The notes: a model not told the origin generated them from the letters alone. A DNA stretch of 64,000 nucleotides from Anaeramoeba flamelloides (GCA_027625915.1 JANTQA010000063.1:2356001-2420000), one strand, 5' to 3'; numbered from the stretch's first letter, positions 34,190 to 47,800 are shown. Translations and numbers: made by a program.

Positions 34190-34570
34190 TTTTATTAAAA
34201 AAAACAATCAATTAAATTTGATTTACATGGTTTTTGGTTATTTTTTAACCCTCTAAATTTGGCACCGTGATAATACTGTAACATCCTTGAGTAAAAAATA
34301 ACTAATTTGAGAAAAGAAAAATAGTTTAAAAAAAATATCTTTGCTATCTCAAAAATAGTCAAAGAACAGAACTTCAAAATTATCACAATTACTTTCAAAA
34401 CTATAATTCATAATCATTCTAATTCGAAATTGAGTGTCTCTCTTTGGTAATTTTTTCTAAAAATGCCCTCTTTTTTGATTGTTGATTTTTGGAGATCGAT
34501 CGTACATCAATGTATAAATTAGTTTTTGGTTAGTATTAGTTTTCTGATAAAAACTTACTAAATTTTTTTT
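34190..34570. repeat. Dispersed repeat family H, copy 1
   Basis: This matches 43.38-44.01 kb in order: TTAAATTTGATTTA, TGTAACATCCTTGA, AAATAACTAATTTGAGAAA, GATTGTTGATTTTTGGAGATC and TTTTTGGTTAGTATTAG. It lies downstream of the Rab gene's last exon. It is non-coding. Confidence 0.55.
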
Positions 34571-34808
34571 TTCCATATCAAAAAAATATTTTTTCACCAT
34601 AATTACTCAACCCTTAAGAATAATTTTTTTTAACTTTTGAAATAAAAATTACTTTTTAATAATTATTTCACTCAATTTATCATTTTTTAAAATAATAACA
34701 AAATATATTAAAAAAATAAATAAAAAAGTAAATTATTGTTAACAAATCGATATTAAAGGATAAATAAAAAAATGAGAATCTATAAAAAGAAAATTTATTA
34801 TAAAAATA

Positions 34809-37800
34809 TTAACAACAACCACTTCCCTCTACATTTTTTTTGTTTTTTTTTGTAAGTTCAAAACTTTCTGATTCCGTCTCGCTTTCTGAAAGGGAAGTAT
34901 TTTCATCTAAATCAAGCCTAATAGCCTTTGCAAGTTCATAAAAAACTTTGTTGATTCCTTCACCAGTTTTGGCAGAACTTTCAAAGAATAAAAGATTTTT
35001 TTTGTTTGCCAATTTCCTTCCTGTTTCTGTAGGTATGGCTCTTTCCTCTCTATCAATTTTATTGCCAAGAAGAACAATTTTAGTCCTCTGTGGACTCCTT
35101 TCCCTAATTTCCCGAATCCATTCCTTCGCCATTTCAAAACTATTTTGATCAGTTATATCATAAATTACTATTTCCCCCTGTGCGCCACGAATATACCTCT
35201 CTATAAAATTAAAAATCAAGATTAAAAAATGTTATTAATAGGCAGTGTTCAATTATTTTAAATCAAGAATTATATATAAATATAATGAAATCAGTTGATT
35301 TATTTCACAATATAAATATCAAAATTTTTTTCAAGTGATTTGAAATTTAAATTTTAAATTGGTGATTATACACTTTATATTACTCCCCTTGGAAAACATC
35401 TATCTAACTTGAAGTATTGTTTAATAGCAGAATGATAAATAAAAAAAATCATCATTCATTTTCTTTTTAAAAAACCTTTTTTGAAATATTTGAAAATAAA
35501 ATCGTTTGTAAATCAAAAGTTTATTATGAGATATAGTAATCATTATAATGGTTGCTAATTATTTTTTCTTATAGATCATTGAAATTTTTAAATTCTTTCA
35601 CAACGTAAAAAATGAAAAAAAATATTTTTTGTAAAAATAAAAACCAAAAATTTATTTTTGCTGTGCTTGGGTAGTTTTGATAGGGATATTATCTATATTT
35701 GAAATAGAAATTGGAGAAAAAAACTAAAATAAATTTTTTGATTTGAAGTATTCGGTGAATAACAGTCTTTTAATTACACATGTCACTGAAAACGAAAAGT
35801 GGTTACAATTAAAAGTAGAAATAAATTAACTTCAAAGTATAATTCATTACCATTTTGAAGAGGGGGGGTGAAACGGGAGGAAAGGGTGAAAGGTGAAAAA
35901 AGGGTAAACATGATTTTTAATTGGGAACATTAAAAGAATCACAGAAAACTGAAAACAAAAAGCAAAATCAATTAATAGGAGAAAGAAATTAACTTCCAGG
36001 AATAATTCACAATTTTATTATCAAGAAAATTAACAAAAAAATTTTTTACTTTCCAATTTATATCGAAATCTGATTAGAAATTTTCTTGATCTCCAAAAAG
36101 AGTCAATTTTTTCAAGAAATTTTTAATAATAGATAAACCAAAGAAAAATTGATGATTGCCAAAAAGAATATATGATATAAAAGGTTATTGCTTTGAATAC
36201 TTTATTTTTTCTTTAATCATTTATTTTTTCTTTTATTAATTAGATAATTATTTTTTTATACTTTTTATGTAATTCCATTAATATTTACAATGAAAAAATA
36301 TATTTCGACTTCTTTTCAAAATAGTTAACTGTAATGAAAAAAAGAAAAAAAAATCTTTGACACTTTATAGTACTTAACGGATTAGTGTGTATCACAGGAA
36401 GACTAAAATTAAAGTATTGTATTATTAAATAATATTAATTATATATGGTTCAAATGTCTATAAAAAATTGATGAGTCAAGTACTAAAATTTGATTGCATA
36501 ATTAAAATTATCATATATTAGTAAAAAACCCATCAGTTTTAGAAAAAAATATGGATTTCAAGACAAATTTAGAGGTTGAGTCATGAAAATTCCAGACTTT
36601 AAAATTGAAAAATATGTTTCTAAAATTTGTTGAGAAATGTAGATTAGTCGATAAAAAATTGAATTTTTTATAAAAGTAAATGATTAACCCAAGAGATTCT
36701 TTTGTCAAATGATTAAAATAGATTGAAAATAAACTATTTTTAAGTGAAAGGGGCACAAGTTGTAGGGATGAATTACATACCTTTAAAGGGTTTGAATAGA
36801 TATTAAAAGAAAGAATTAATTTTGGAAATTGCAAAATTAAAATCATTTTTTCAACTTTTTTTTTTTTTTTATTATGATTTTTTTTTGAAAACATAATTCA
36901 TTTGCAACAATTTTTTTTAAAAGACAAGATCGAGAGTTGCTGGGTAAAAAGGAGTTATTTAAATGTTATCAAAAGTGTGGGAATGATTATAGAAAAATAA
37001 TATTGATTTCTATAGGAATTTTATTTGATCTACAATTAAAGATCAAAATGAACCTTATTTGTTTTCAATGGAGAACAAAGAAGTTGTTTTTTTCTATTTT
37101 GAAGAAAATATATTGGCTGGTTAGATGTGCTTCAAATGAATATCAACGATTTTTTGGTGTGTATTATTCTGCTTGTTTCTTATTTATTCTTCAAAGGTCA
37201 ATTATATTTAATAATTAATATTTAAAAAAATGGTTGGAAACCTTTTACAGAAACGTAGTTTATGATGATAAATACACTAATTTTATAAAAAGGGAACTAC
37301 AAAATCAATCTTTATGTTTTTAATTTTAATAATTATTGAGATAATCTTGAAATTAAAAAATTCAAAAAAATAGTTACTTTTGCGAGAAAATGAATGTGAA
37401 TTATTAAATACTTGGTATATTATTATTTTGGATTTCTATCTTTTTGATTTGAAAATGGAATTTTAAAAAAGAATTACCATTCTGGAAAAAAGTGTAACAA
37501 ATAAAAACAATGAAAAGTGGTTTTTAGTTGGGAAACCTTACTGAAAAATCAAAGTAAGATCAATTAAAAAAAGAATAAATAAATAAATAAAGACAAAATG
37601 AAGTATTCAACACAATAACAGTTTTTTTTAATACTACCTTTTTGGTATGAATATGAGTTTATCTTTGATTGATCAATTATTAAAAATTTGTTGAAAAAAT
37701 TCGAAGATTTTTGAGGATCTCCATAATAACACAACAATTTTTTTGATCCGATTTCTGTGATTTAAATTATGTTTATTGATTTGATTGAAAATAATCTAAT

Positions 37801-39159
37801 GAATTATTTTTTGAAGTTACTTTAATTGGTTTCTTCTTTTAATTGATTTTACTCTTCATTTTCAGTAAAGTTACTATTCAAGTCCCTGTTTCACTTTGTT
37901 TTCACAACGGTTTTAACAAGAATGATAATTTTTTTCTATGTCCTTAGTAAAAAATTTAATAATTTATTTTTCGATAATATTTTTAATGATTTTTGTAGAT
38001 ATATTTGAGACACGGCGATCTAATATTTTTAACTTTAAATTACAACATACTTTAATTTTAGACAAAATATATCGTGAATGCTAATCCCTTAAGGGCAAAA
38101 AAATTCAAGGTCAAAGTTCTCTAAGGAAAAAGGGTATATTAATTTTAAAAGATCAATCTTGAAATGATGGCAATATAATTATATTTATTTTTTGGAAAGG
38201 TTATGTGAAGGCAAAAAATTTACTTTTTTTTTTGAATTTTTTAGAGTTTTCTTTGGGATAACGACAAAGCGGCCAAAATTTTTAAACAGAATTAATTGAG
38301 CCTTTAACATTTTTTCAGATTCAGTTTTACCCTTAGATGGGATTTGTCAAACTGAACCCCTTCTAAAAGTTACTTTAATGAGAAAAAAATGTATAGTTAA
38401 GTTCTTGCTGTATAAAAAGAAATTTCTGAATGTTATTTGTTCAAATAACGCTGATATCATAAAGAACAGTAATTAAAAGTACTTGTTAAAATACAAAATT
38501 GGTAAATATGGGGGTACTTCAAAGTAAAAAGGTAATTCCTTGACGTTAGTGCAGTTTTGGTTTTAAATTTGGATGGTTTTTTTTTTTTATTTATAATTTA
38601 TTTCTTGGGTGTTGTTCAAGAAAGAAAAATTCGAAAAAAAGAAACAACCCCAAAAGATCATTTTCTCAGTTGTAAAATTTCATTTGATTTGTTTTAAATA
38701 AATCTATCCTGTTTCAAGATTAATATTTTTCCTTTTATAAAGAATAGGATCAAAAAAAAACCATAAAAAGTCTGGATTTGCTCTTTGAAAAATGTAAAGT
38801 AAACCCTTGTTATTATAATAACAAGTCTTTAAAAAAAAAAAAAATTACATCAAAGTTAATGCATGGTATCTTTCTTGTCCAGCTGTGTCCTATTATTTCG
38901 AAATTAATAAATTCACAAAAAGAAAAAAGTAATGAAGATTTCCCAAAAGAAGTAAAAAAAAAAAAATCAATCAAAAACAAACCCAAATCTGTAGTCTGAT
39001 TTCGTGGCTGCCAACTTCAATTGTTTTATTTGTAAAAGTTGCACCAAGGGTGGTTTCTACATTATGTGAAAATTTGTTTTCCGAAAATTTAAGTAGAACC
39101 GAAGATTTTCCGACCGAAGACCCACCAACAAGTATTAATTTATAAACCTGTAAAACCAT
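34809..39159 (-). CDS. RAB: Rab family small GTPase (Rab5/21-like), three exons
   Basis: This is a membrane-traffic GTPase of the early endocytic type by sequence. Exon 1 (39159-38983) encodes MVLQVYKLILVGGSSVGKSS with the P-loop, then the switch I stretch ETTLGATFTNKTIEV and EIRLQIW; donor GTTTGT. Exon 2 (38889-38849) is only 41 nt and gives DTAGQERYHALTL, with the catalytic Gln; donor GTAATT. Exon 3 (35196-34809) completes Met and runs YIRGAQGEIVIYDITDQNSF, LLGNKIDREERA, FFESSAKTGEGINKVFYELA. It ends after an acidic Ser/Glu linker in GSGCC, a double-Cys geranylgeranylation signal. The total is 201 residues with all five G motifs. Introns are 93 bp and 3652 bp; the long one holds repeats C and D. 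Rab5 versus Rab21 or a lineage-specific Rab is not settled. Confidence 0.93.
35860..36190. mobile_element. MITE family D, copy 3 (partial)
   Basis: A G-rich lead (GAGGGGGGGTGAAACGGGAGG) runs into the family D end sequence TTTTTAATTGGGAACATTAA and AAAACTGAAAACAAAAAGC. The interior TATCGAAATCTGATTAG and GATCTCCAAAAAGAGTC matches copy 1 at 44.36 kb. The far end is not clear. Confidence 0.55.
36715..37225 (+). repeat. Dispersed repeat family C, copy 2
   Basis: Best-preserved partner of the copy at 41-560. Shared landmarks are TTACATACCTTTAAAGGG, TTGATTTCTATAGGAATTTT, GGTGTGTATTATTCTGCTTG and TTCTTCAAAGGTCAATTATA. It lies in the long Rab intron, in the opposite orientation to the gene. Confidence 0.62.
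37481..37917. mobile_element. MITE family D, copy 2
   Basis: Inverted ends are GGAAAAAAGTGTAACAAATA with TTGGGAAACCTTACTGAAAA on the left, and TTTTCAGTAAAGTTACTATT then CCCTGTTTCACTTTGTTTTC on the right. Subterminal GATCAATTAAAAAAAGAATA pairs with TTCTTCTTTTAATTGATTTT. The length is 437 bp with no coding capacity. It lies in the long Rab intron. Confidence 0.7.
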
Positions 39160-42009
39160 CCAAGGTTTAAAAAAAAAATGATAAAGTATTTGGATCTCTT
39201 CTGTTTTAAGTTGACAGAGACTAATTTAAAGAAGTTAACACATTTGAGTAATAAGATTAATCTTTGAGGGTATTTCTTTTTTGACCTCTAAAAATAAAAT
39301 CTGATTATTTTTTTGCAAGTTTTTTCAATAGTTTTCTGCTTTTTAAGGGGGCAAGTATTTTTTTCAAATCTTGAGTGCCACCATTTAAGAGTAACTGAAT
39401 AATTCAAATCATTACTTTAGTGAAATAAATTGGTATTTTAATAAATATTAGAGTGGAGTATATCCTTGTTTGATAAATTTGCATACTAATTAAAAAATGG
39501 AGATCAAAAAAATGAAAAAATATGATCAGGTAAAAATTAATAAAAAAGATTTATTTATTGATATTAACATAAGCATTTGAAATAATTTCTACTTTTTTTA
39601 TTTCGTTTTTTTTTAATTCTTTAGGAGAAAACTTTTGTTTGGAAAATTTTTGATGAACTGATTACTTTCAATTTTCCAAAGAATTTTTCAAAATGGAAAT
39701 TTGTAATTCAATTTTCATCAAATCCATCGAATTCTTAGATTAGGTTAAAAAACCAAAATTTTTTGTAATTCAACTCAGAAAAATAGAATGATTAAATATA
39801 TTTTGTTTGATTTCAAAAAAAAAATATTTGACCAATTAAAATGAGAAACTCAAAGTAATTGGTAATAGTGCTTGTTTTTTTTTTTTTTTTTTTCATTTTT
39901 TTTTGTTCTCTGATTGATAACTTTTTTTTAATTTTGATTTTGGTTATTCATTTCATTTTTCGTTGATACTTGAAACAATAATCCTTTTATAGGATTATTT
40001 TGAGAAAAATATTTTAAAAAAGAATTTTGAAAAACTATTTGTAAAAAAGTTTTTATGAAACAATAATAAATAAAAATGATACTAGAAATACGAGGTAATC
40101 CCTAGTTTTTTCCTATTCAAATTAATAAGATATACATGAAATCTAATTGGAAAAAACAAAATTCTGCTAAAGTATATTTTCAAACTGCTTTAAATCAATT
40201 TTTTCAAATGGAAAGATAATTTTTTATTGTTTTGTATAAAAATAGAAAATATTTTACCAAAATATACAATTTTCTTGTGTCTTTTTTATTATTTTATATA
40301 TTCGGTCTAGGTTAATGTTAAGAAATTCAGAACATGATTTAAAAAATCAAAAAAAAATTAAAAAAAAAGGTTCAAAAAATTGAAAAAATCTTGATTCCAT
40401 TATGATTTATTTTAATTTTTTTTACAAATCAAGTTTGTATCATATTTTGATTTTAAAGTTTCAATATCTTATGACACTCAATTCTCTTTTTACAGTGATA
40501 ATGTTGTAATTAAAAATCTCAAAAATGGTAAAATCGTAATAGGTACTTAAAAATAACGAAAAATCTAAACTTCGTTTTTTTTTAGAAATTACAGTACTTA
40601 AAATCTGTAAAAAATAGATAATATTTGATATATAGTATCAAAAATTGTTTTAGTTCTTCGTGGATAAGTTTAGATTTTATTAAGAAATTTGAGTTTTGTC
40701 AAAAAATATTTTTTTCCCCTTTTTCTAAAATCCTCATTTAATATTCGAAGAACTAGATGAATTCATAGATATTTAATAATAAGGGTGAATTGGTAATTTT
40801 TAATATTTAATTTTTTCATTTAATTTTGGTATTTTTTAACTTTTTTAAAAATTTTCAAAAAGAAATTTTCTGAAATTGGGTAATTAATCAAAGAGATTTG
40901 ACGGTGTTACTTTTTTTAGTTGGTTACCAGGTATAAGAGTATATATTAACACTACAAAAATGAATAATAAAATTTTTTATTCACGGATAATTAAAAGAGA
41001 AGATGAAATTTTCGATTTACTTTTAAATCAAAAAAAAAAGACATGATCTCTTTTTTTTTCAGTTTGTAAAGAATGTAATAAAAAATTGGAATTGTTATGA
41101 GTTCAATTCCTTATCAACATTGTCCCCTAGAATTAAAACATTTTTTTTTGTATTTTTTTGAAAATATTAATTCTGATAATGACAAACTTTAAGGTTTACA
41201 ATTGCTGAAATAGGATAAACCGTTATAAAAAATCTACAAAAAGTTAAAAAAAAACTGAAGACTTTAATAAAATCATAAATCTCCTAAAAGTATAAAAAAA
41301 AATTATCAGAAAATCGGGAGGGGTGGTTATATTATGGTAAAGTTGTAAAACTATTGTGAGGATAAATAATGATAATTTTCTTATGATAAATTTTTGTTTT
41401 GTGTAAAATTAAGTTTAATTTAATTTAGAATGTGATTTTTTTTCATTATTTTTTTAAGTTGCATTTTAGATTCCAATTTTCAATTAATCTCTGATCACAA
41501 AAAAAATACAAATAAATTGAATTTTTATTCATCAAATAATTTATTTTTTTAACTATTTAGGTATTTTCTCTTCAATGTTCAAAAATAAAAATATAAACTT
41601 ATACCGAAAGTTTTTTTTTACAATTGGTTTGTTTTTATTTTTATTTTTTTTCTTCTCCCTTTTTACGAATATATAAAGAATATTATCAATAAATTTAAAT
41701 TTAATCTTCTTAATGTTGGGAAAATGGTTTATTTGAAAATAAATTCTTTTCTCAGATGTTTTGAGTAATACTAAAACTTTCGTTTTTTAATGGATTATAA
41801 TTTAGGTAAAATTATTTTGATTTTAAGATTTATCGAAAAAAAATATTAAAGCATAATAGTTGAAGAAAAAATTAAATTCTATATTTTCGATGAAATCAAC
41901 CCTAATTTTTTAATTAATATTCAGTAGATAGTAATTTTTTTTTTTTTTAAGTGGATAAATAATATTCCAGTGCTTTTAAGTATTTACGTAATTATAATTA
42001 TTATTTTTA
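39160..42009. other. Upstream region of the Rab gene, no gene recognised
   Basis: 2.8 kb of AT-rich sequence. It contains one half-end of the FB element (see 41193) and no other paired repeat ends that I could find. Confidence 0.4.
41193..41225 (+). mobile_element. Solo end fragment of foldback family FB
   Basis: GGTTTACAATTGCTGAAATA preceded by TTAA matches the left end of the FB elements. No right arm follows, so this is a broken remnant. Confidence 0.45.
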
Positions 42010-43330
42010 GTAGTGCCTACGATTTTTAAAAGTCTCTATTTGAGAAAAAAAAGTGTATTTACAAGTTAAAAATTTTTCAAATCACTTAAAAAATGAATTA
42101 TTATTTAAAAATATTTTGATATATCTATGCAAATAGATGTACACTAAAAGTTTTGAAAATGATATACTCTTTTAATATAACAAGAAATACAGAAAAGTAA
42201 TCACAGATAGTAAATTTTTCCGGTCTAATTTTAATCCTAGTTCAAAGAATAGATTAAAATACAGATTTATTACTCTATTTTTTTCAAAATTAAAAAAAAA
42301 ACCTAATGAAAATGTCCAATATTTTTTAGAGTTCAAAATAATTGTTAAAATTATCATTTTGACTATAAAACAAAAAAACCTAACCAAAAAATCAAAAAAA
42401 AAAAATTTTATATTAAAATCAATAAATGATTCTTTAATAACCAAAATAATTGGTTATATAATTAAAAGTTTATATTGAAATTAAAGTATTTCTGTATGAG
42501 AATAAAATAAAAACTTTAAGGTGTGAACTAAATAATTTTCAAAATTTTTTAACTATTAAATTTGATAAAACTTTTCTTGGAACGATGGAAAATTAGATTT
42601 TTCAACTTGAAATGAAAAAAGTCTAAAAAATAAAATTGATCAAAGATCCTTTATTAATCAATATTTTTTATTATAATTGAAGTTTTGAAAAAGTGAAAAA
42701 TTAGGAAATGTTAAAATATTTTTGATAAAATTTTTTAATGATCATTTTTCAATATTACAATTTTAAAATTATCAGATGTATATTTCTTTTTAAAAATTTC
42801 AAAATTATTCTCAAAAAAAATAACTTGAAGGATCAAGTCATTTACCATGATTTGCTCCATACTCAAGGATAAATTGACAGTAAAAGGGTAAGGTGGAAAT
42901 GTACTTCTTTTCATTTACAAAATTCAAACAATAAAAAAAAATGTTTTTGGATCATCTTTGACAAAAAATTCACTCAATAAAAAAAAGTTAAAATTTAATG
43001 GAAATTCATCGACAAAAAATCCAAATTTATAAAAAACATTAAAAGAAAACTCAATTCAAAAAAAATCAAAATTTTAAATAAAAATCTATTATTTGTTGAA
43101 TAATAAAGTGAACAAAATTTTCATTCAAATTTCCAAAAAAAGGATTATAAATTATTCAATATTTCAAATTTTTAATTCGAAAAGAAACTTAAATTATTCA
43201 TTTCCCTTTTTTGAATTAGGAGCTTTGATAATTTATTTGTATTCTTAGGATATATATTTTTTTTTGCAAAACTGAATGAAAAATTTGATCTTTTTATTAT
43301 GTAATTAACAGAAATTCATACTCCGTTTGT
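42010..43330. repeat. Composite repeat family G, copy 2
   Basis: g2-like sequence (CTACGATTTTTAAAAGTCTC) lies at 42015-42175, g3-like (ATTCTTTAATAACCAAAATA, AAGATCCTTTATTAATCAAT) at 42415-42750, and g1-like (TTGTTGAATAATAAAGTGAA, CCCTTTTTTGAATTAGGAGC) at 43090-43330. Between g2 and g3 (42290-42400) eroded AAAAAAACCTAAC motifs mark the place where copy 1 has its palindrome array. Confidence 0.55.
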
Positions 43331-43379
43331 TATTCCCAAATGCTTAAATTTCTACACTTTAAAAAAAAAAAATTGTTTT

Positions 43380-44010
43380 ATTTCGGTACAAGATTGATTT
43401 AATTTGATTTAGTAGATTTCACAATTTGTTTTTAACCACTCGGGATTTAACAAAGTTAGGATTCTGTAACATTCTTGATAAAAAAATTACTGATTTGAGA
43501 AAGGAAAAGAATGAATTCTGTTATTTTCCAATTAATAAAAGAAAATTATTCTTTCAAGTTCCGAAATGTTTATTAATTATTACTGTTACAACCAAATTAG
43601 TAAAGTAAAAATATTGGATTAGAGTTAAATAAGGTAGTTTAATCAAATGTCTAAAAATATCATTTCTAAACTATGTTTTAGATCTTTTTGTTTTCTTCAA
43701 CTTATAAACTAGAAAAATATTTTGGAAAGTGAACTAAAAATTTTCATTTTTTAATTGGAAAATAATAGTAAAAATAATTTCAAGATCTCAAAAAGATTTA
43801 AGGGTTGAGACTTCAAAACTCAACACACATGTTTTCACAATTATATAACCCAGAATCATTTGTATTGTGAAATTGAATGTTGCCATTCTAGGGCTTTTTT
43901 TCGAAAAATGTACTTTTTTTTTTATTGTTGGTTTTTTTTGAGATCTATCTTACATCACATTCTGATTGGTTTTTGATTGGTATTAGTCACCAATATTTTT
44001 ACAACATTTT
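43380..44010. repeat. Dispersed repeat family H, copy 2
   Basis: This matches the copy at 34.2-34.57 kb but has an extra internal stretch of about 200 bp. Shared words are TGTAACATTCTTGA, AAAATTACTGATTTGAGAAA and GGTTTTTGATTGGTATTAG. A 60-codon open frame (43426-43608) lies inside and is not called. Confidence 0.55.
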
Positions 44011-44213
44011 TTTTTCCCTTTTGGAACACTATTTTTTACCTTTATGATTTGGGACATAGGGAAATAATTATTTTCTGGAAAACAAAAGATAAATTTGAAA
44101 ATATCATTTCAATAATTTAACAGGTTTTTTAGGATTCCAAAGAATTCAGAAGTAACTTTTTTGTTTGGCAGCTCAGATAAAATTAATTTTGCTTGTGAAA
44201 AAAAAATATAAAA

Positions 44214-44622
44214 GTCTGGGAAAAAAGTGAAATACTGTTTTTAATTGGGAACCTTACTGAAAACAAAAAGAAAGATCAATTACAAGAAGAAACCAAATTA
44301 TCCTCAAAGAATCATCCATTATATTATTTTCAAACGTTCCAACAAACCCATTTTAATTCTACTTTCATATCGAAATTGTTTAAGTGGTTATGAAGATCGC
44401 AAAAATAGTCAATTTTTTGAAAAATTTTTAATAATTGATCAATCGAAGAAAAACACGGCAATATCCAAAGAAAGTATTAAAAAAACTGTTCTTGTGCCAA
44501 ATACTTCATTTTGTCTGTTTTTATTTATTCTTTTTTTAATTGATCTAACTTTGAATTTTCTGTAAGGTTCCCAATTTGGAAACATGTTTCACTTTTTTTC
44601 CATGTTACACTTTTTATCCACA
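44214..44622. mobile_element. MITE family D, copy 1
   Basis: Terminal inverted repeats of about 80 bp. Left: GGGAAAAAAGTGAAATACTG, AATTGGGAACCTTACTGAAA, AGATCAATTACAAGAAGAAA. Right, as complements: TTTTTTTAATTGATCTAACT, TTCTGTAAGGTTCCCAATTT, TTTCACTTTTTTTCCATG. A 106-codon frame across it (44245-44565) is a by-product of the repeat. It lies 0.2 kb upstream of the glutamate dehydrogenase start and may overlap its promoter region. Confidence 0.75.
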
Positions 44623-44837
44623 ACAATAATACTAAAATAATTACAATTTGGAATTTCGGCTGTCAAATTTATTAGAGAAATAAAAAATGAGATGAAAAAA
44701 AACTTAGTGTAGGATGTAAATAATATCTTTATGAAAGTAAAGTCTTAAATAGAAATTTTCAAGTTAATTAGATCAACCATCAATAAAATTAAAAGATATT
44801 TTTTATCATCTTTACATTTTTATTCTTGATTCTAAAG

Positions 44838-47800
44838 ATGTATAATTACTTGAATTCTTCAAAAATACAATTCCCTGTCAATCTACAATTTAATATTAGA
44901 AGATTTTTTAGTTCTGCGAAAGCTGTTGGTGAACCCTCTCTTCTTGAACAAGTTGAATTATTTTATGATCAAGCAACCAAATATTTAACAATCGACAAGG
45001 GATTGTTAAAGTACATTAAGGGATGTAATTTAGTTTTGTCACTTTCCTTTCCAATCAGCATAACAAGAGACGGAAAAAGTGAGCTGAAAGTTATAAAAGC
45101 ATATCGTGCTCAACATTCCCACCATAGACTCCCTACAAAAGGTGGGATAAGGTACAGTGACGATATTACAAAAACTGAAGTTGAAGCACTAGCTTCTTTA
45201 GTGACCTTTAAATGTAAGTTTAATTCTCATTTGTTTCAGTTTTTTGTTGTCTATACAGACAAACATTCAAAAAGCTGAAAAAAATGTACCTATTTTTAAC
45301 AAATATTTTTTTTTTAAACAACTTAATAGGTGCCTGTGTTGATATACCATTTGGGGGTGCAAAGGGTGGAGTAAAAATAGATCACAAACAATTCACAGAA
45401 GAAGAGCTTTCAAGGATTACAAGAAGATTTACCGTAGAATTACTACAGAAGAATTTTATTGGTCCTGCTGTTGATGTCCCAGCTCCAGACTATGGAACCG
45501 GCCCAAGGGAAATGGGCTGGATCGTGAATACTTACACCGCTTACAACCCTGGTGATATTAACGCTTATGGAGTTGTTACTGGAAAAGCCATTAGACAAGG
45601 TGGAATACGTGGCAGAGCAGAGGTTTGATTTTTCCTTCCAAAATTTTTTTTTAATTTGATCACTTCACTCTCGGAATTAGAAAAGACAAGATCTTCCAGA
45701 TAATAATTACTTTTCAAAGGAAATTTCATTAATTTATCATACTAAATTTCGGAATTAACTTGTTTTGACATTATATTGTTTTAAAGGTGATTTAGAGTTG
45801 AAAAAAAAATGCGAAAAAAAAAAATTTTTTTTGAGATAAATTTGAATTTGATCAAACAATAAAAATTCTTACTTCAAAATATTCTTATTCCACAAAAATT
45901 CATTAAATACTTAATTGTGATTAATTTTTAAAGGGCCTTTGGATTGATATATCACAATTTGTTATTTGTCCTGATTTTTTATTCCAATAAATTCCAAAAA
46001 AGGTATTCAATTTTTTAGTTCACTTTCCGTTTATAAAATATATTAACAAAGTTTTGAAACAAAGAATTTTGTTTAAATCCAAATAAACATTGAAAAAAAA
46101 GTTGATTTATCCAGAAGTTCTTTGATATGAACTGTTTTGGGGATTGAAATAGAAATTTTAGAAAAAGGAAATTGAACGGAAAATTTTTTGATTTTTTTTG
46201 GATTTTATCAGTATTGTAATTTTCAAATAAATAAAAGAAATTTTTTTATTACTATTTTTCAAAATGTTTGATAAATTATAAATTAAAAAAAAAAACATAA
46301 GATCTTCACAAAATCAATTCGGGATGAAATATTTTTCAAAATATTTACAAGTTTCTTATCGGACTTTTGGGATAAAATTTTACCTGAGTTTAATTTGATT
46401 TTAAGGTTTACAATCCCTCGAACTGGAAAATAGGTTATTTTTTATTTAATGTGTAAGGACATGTTATTTTGGTTATTATCTGATCGATCTTCAGCTTTGT
46501 ATTAATTATAATAGTCGTGAAAAAAGGACTTTATTTTTTTTCTTCCTGAAATTCGTAATGAAGATTGATCAGATATGAACCAAAATAACATGTCCTTACA
46601 CATTAAATATAAAATAACCTATTTTCCAGTTCTAGGGATTGAAACCGGTATTTATTTTGGTATTTTTTTTTGAGTTATTTAAAAAAAATATATCAAAAAA
46701 TTGTAACAGGTGTTGTTAAAATATCTCAAAACTGTTATCATAACTCTATTTATCAACACACCAAGTTATTTCCAAAAAAAAAAAAAAAAAATGTAGAAAT
46801 GAATGTTAAATTTTAATCATTATCTCCAATTCTATTATCATTATCCTAATACTGAAAATATTATTCATCATAAATTGATTAATTACAGGAATTCAATTTA
46901 TTTCTTTGTAAGGTATTACTTTCTAAAAATATATCAAAGTTCCTCATCTCAATTTTATATTGAACATTCTCGTAACAAGATGTTCATTCTTAATCTGGTA
47001 TATTATGATAAAAATAAATATTTAATCCGCATTTTAAAACTAATTGTTGCCTTTAAAGGAAAAAAAAATTAAACAAGAGTCAATAATAAATTTGAAAGAA
47101 AAAAATGTTCATTTTATCTAATTAAAAACCTTTAAATAATTTTCATGATTTTAGAGGTTAATAGAATATTTCAACCAAATATAAAAAAAAAAAGTAATTT
47201 TCATTATGGCTCCAACCTCTACAACACATTTAAAGGTTGATTCTTCGCCTCTATTGCAAATGAAAGGTTTGAAAAAATTTTAATTCTGAAAAATTTTTCA
47301 CTTTTTTAAAATTGAGTATATCACAATTTTTTCAATATTTACCAAGATAATATAGATTAGTGTGTAATTTAATATATTTTAATCAATGACCACGAGGCTA
47401 AGAAATTCCACTATTTTTTCATCAATATTTACCTTTTTTTCTATTTTTATTATTTTTTTACTTTTATGTTGTAGAAGATTTTTATTGGTTTAGATATAAA
47501 GAAAATTGAGTAAAATAATTAAATATTCAAAAATTTCTATTTAAAGTGCTTTTTCGTAGGTAAAGATATCAGATTTATAAAAATTGAAATTGAACTAAAG
47601 GATTTTTTCTAAATTTTTTGAAATTTATTCCTATTACAAAAAATTTTCATTTCTAAAACTGTGTACTGAATTGATATAGAAATATTAATTAATCTAAAAA
47701 AAAAATATAAAAAATATTAAGATCCATGATACTTTTTAAATTTAATTATTAAAACATAATAATAATAAAAAAAAAAAAAAGGCGACGGGGTTAGGGCTTT

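Noticed and set aside
36511-37218. Open frames of 127 and 93 codons in the Rab intron
   Set aside because: They lie in or beside dispersed repeat C, which has no shared frame between copies.
44245-44565. 106-codon open frame upstream of glutamate dehydrogenase
   Set aside because: It spans MITE D from one inverted end to the other and shows no family resemblance.
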